From Asaia lannensis NBRC 102526 (lineage in GTDB: Bacteria; Pseudomonadota; Alphaproteobacteria; Acetobacterales; Acetobacteraceae): a DNA stretch of 64,000 bases. Every line of letters starts with the position of its first letter. The stretch's first letter is position 1. Position numbers and translations under genes: made by a program. The notes beneath the pieces were generated by a model that had not been told where the DNA came from, did not search any database, and saw only the letters and a list, made by a program, of their open reading frames with translations. The stretch lies in contig NZ_JAMXQU010000001.1 in NCBI RefSeq assembly GCF_024054035.1, forward strand, positions 310,001-374,000. The letters are read 5' to 3'. This document shows positions 62,723 through 64,000 of this stretch, in pieces.

Positions 62723-64000
62723 TCACAAATCGCCTCGAACGCGCAGGAGCCAAGTGGCGGGCATACCTGCAAGTGCAATATTATCACCACTGATGAAGCG
62801 CCCGCGTGTCACATCATATTGTTTGTCTGTGATGTTTCGTCCGATCGCCTCGACCTTCCAATGACCCTTGCGTGGCGCGAAGGCGATGTAGCCACCCCAT
62901 AAAGTATATCCAGCCAGATCGTTGATAGGGGTTAGAAAGCGTAGCGAGGTCCGTAGGCTGTAATCGAGCCCTCCCGTCAGGTCGTAACGCCCGAGGCGCC
63001 ATGTATAATCGACTGACCCATTGGCCGTGAAACTCGGTACCGAGATTTTCTGTCCAGCGGCATCGCTCATGATGCCCTGCCAAAGTCCATCCACCTTGAC
63101 GACCTTGGTGATCGTGCTGAATTTGTCGTAGGCGCCAGTAACATAAGCGCCGGATTGAGCGATGCGTAATCTTTCGATCGGCGACCACTCGACCTCATAT
63201 TCGCCGCCGTATTCGTGTGATCTGGGTGCATTCACATAAACGCCGATTGCACCGCTGATCGGACTCACGGTCTGCGATTGAACCTGACGGTTGAAATAAT
63301 CGTAGTAGAAAAAATCTGCGTTGATCTTCAGATTGTACTCTGGCAACACAAGCTTGTTGCCAAGTTCGAAAGCATAGAGATTCTCAGGCTTGAACGGCGT
63401 CGACATATCACGAGCGTTGCTGGTGTTGTAAACAGTGTAGCCGCCCGATTTTATGCCTTTACTGAAGGTAAAATAAAGCATATCGCGAGAAAACGGTGTG
63501 TATTGCAGGATAAAACGCGCAGACGGAAGCGTGTAGGACAGGCTGCGCTTGTCAACGATATTGTTTGGGTTGGTTACAATATTATTGACGATGTAATGCG
63601 CATAGAGGTTATTCAGGTCACGTTTTTCATGCTCGATGCGAACCCCTCCCACAATTTGGAAAGCATGTGTGACGTGATAGGTGGCCTGACCGAAACCGCT
63701 GATCGTATTCACGACCTGAGAATAGCGTACATCGCCATTGGTCTTGTTGAGATCGACAAAGCCGGACTGATAGCGGTCGTTGAGCCACTGATAGCCATAG
63801 AAAACACCGCCGATCCATTCGAGGCGGCTCTTGCTGTTCGAAGAGACGCGGAATTCCTCCGATACGACATTGGCACGTGTCCTGAATGAAACGTCGGCGA
63901 TCGCCTTCGATGATCCGTCGAAATTGTTATATTCGTTGCGTTTCATGTTATCGAAGCTCGTCAGGTTCACGAGTGTGATCCTGCGCAGCTTCTTTTGCAC
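62723..64000 (-). CDS. TonB-dependent receptor, C-terminal part
   Basis: At least 425 residues of a TonB-dependent receptor barrel; the N-terminal plug lies beyond the right edge. YNNFDGSSKAIADVSFRTRA, FRVSSNSKSRLEWIGGVFYG, LYFTFSKGIKSGGYTVYN, RPENL-like KPENLYAFELGNKLV, and VEAIGRNITDKQYDVTRG with the terminal LLRVRGDL match barrel strands. It precedes the phoD gene on the same strand, consistent with uptake of a phosphorylated or PhoD-released compound. Confidence 0.9.
   Translation of the reverse strand: MQKKLRRITLVNLTSFDNMKRNEYNNFDGSSKAIADVSFRTRANVVSEEFRVSSNSKSRLEWIGGVFYGYQWLNDRYQSGFVDLNKTNGDVRYSQVVNTISGFGQATYHVTHAFQIVGGVRIEHEKRDLNNLYAHYIVNNIVTNPNNIVDKRSLSYTLPSARFILQYTPFSRDMLYFTFSKGIKSGGYTVYNTSNARDMSTPFKPENLYAFELGNKLVLPEYNLKINADFFYYDYFNRQVQSQTVSPISGAIGVYVNAPRSHEYGGEYEVEWSPIERLRIAQSGAYVTGAYDKFSTITKVVKVDGLWQGIMSDAAGQKISVPSFTANGSVDYTWRLGRYDLTGGLDYSLRTSLRFLTPINDLAGYTLWGGYIAFAPRKGHWKVEAIGRNITDKQYDVTRGRFISGDNIALAGMPATWLLRVRGDL

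Overview
The window looks like chromosomal DNA of an acetic acid bacterium (Acetobacteraceae, Alphaproteobacteria). The reasons are a fairly high GC content, proteins of alphaproteobacterial type, a strand-loop-strand/Hint repeat protein of a kind common in this family, four TonB-dependent receptors, and many genes for sugars and polyols. Genus is not resolved; something near Asaia or Kozakia is a guess. No rRNA, insertion sequence, prophage or CRISPR array was seen. There is one tRNA (Asp, GTC). Both window edges cut genes: panC at the left and a TonB-dependent receptor at the right.

Left third (1-19.4 kb), mostly housekeeping: panB-panC (minus); ilvE; a small acidic protein; an overlapping folate cluster folP / folB-folK fusion / folE; a royal-jelly/yellow-family protein; an MgtC-like membrane protein; an SDR; a repeat-rich Hint protein in an AT-rich island; an ExoX-like exonuclease; the 7-deazaguanine operon queE-queC-queD; a two-DTG aspartyl protease lipoprotein; a class II cyclic-nucleotide phosphodiesterase; a two-gene polysaccharide-type ABC exporter; tRNA-Asp.

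Middle (19.6-37.9 kb): tandem secreted phosphatidylinositol phospholipase C paralogues beside a TonB-dependent receptor; unknown small genes; a GNAT; a benzoylformate-decarboxylase-like ThDP enzyme divergent from an Lrp/AsnC regulator; transketolase plus SDR divergent from a pentitol-type permease; and a 1033-residue TonB-dependent receptor bounded by two clear terminators.

37.9-48.4 kb is the most interesting block. On the minus strand, a LysR regulator, a fused binding-protein/permease, an ATPase, a TonB-dependent receptor, a TIM-barrel isomerase-like protein, an Fe(II)/2OG oxygenase and a class II aldolase follow one another with small gaps or overlaps. A dimethylargininase-like hydrolase and a 2-hydroxyacid dehydrogenase diverge from it across an intergenic region holding a perfect LysR-type inverted repeat. 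It reads as a complete uptake and catabolic pathway for an unidentified, probably nitrogen-containing, compound.

48.5-61 kb holds a lone family 25 glycosyltransferase and then a myo-inositol regulon: an RpiR-type repressor divergent from iolC (kinase-DUF2090 fusion), iolD, iolE, iolB, iolG, a sugar-porter permease, a second Gfo/Idh/MocA dehydrogenase, a tautomerase and a hydroxypyruvate-isomerase-like protein. Near-palindromic 14-bp sites fit an IolR operator. No iolA or separate iolJ is in the window. The right end has phoD-type phosphatase behind a TonB-dependent receptor. Taken together, PI-phospholipases, a PhoD phosphatase and inositol catabolism suggest, as inference only, a lifestyle that harvests inositol from host or plant lipids and phosphates.
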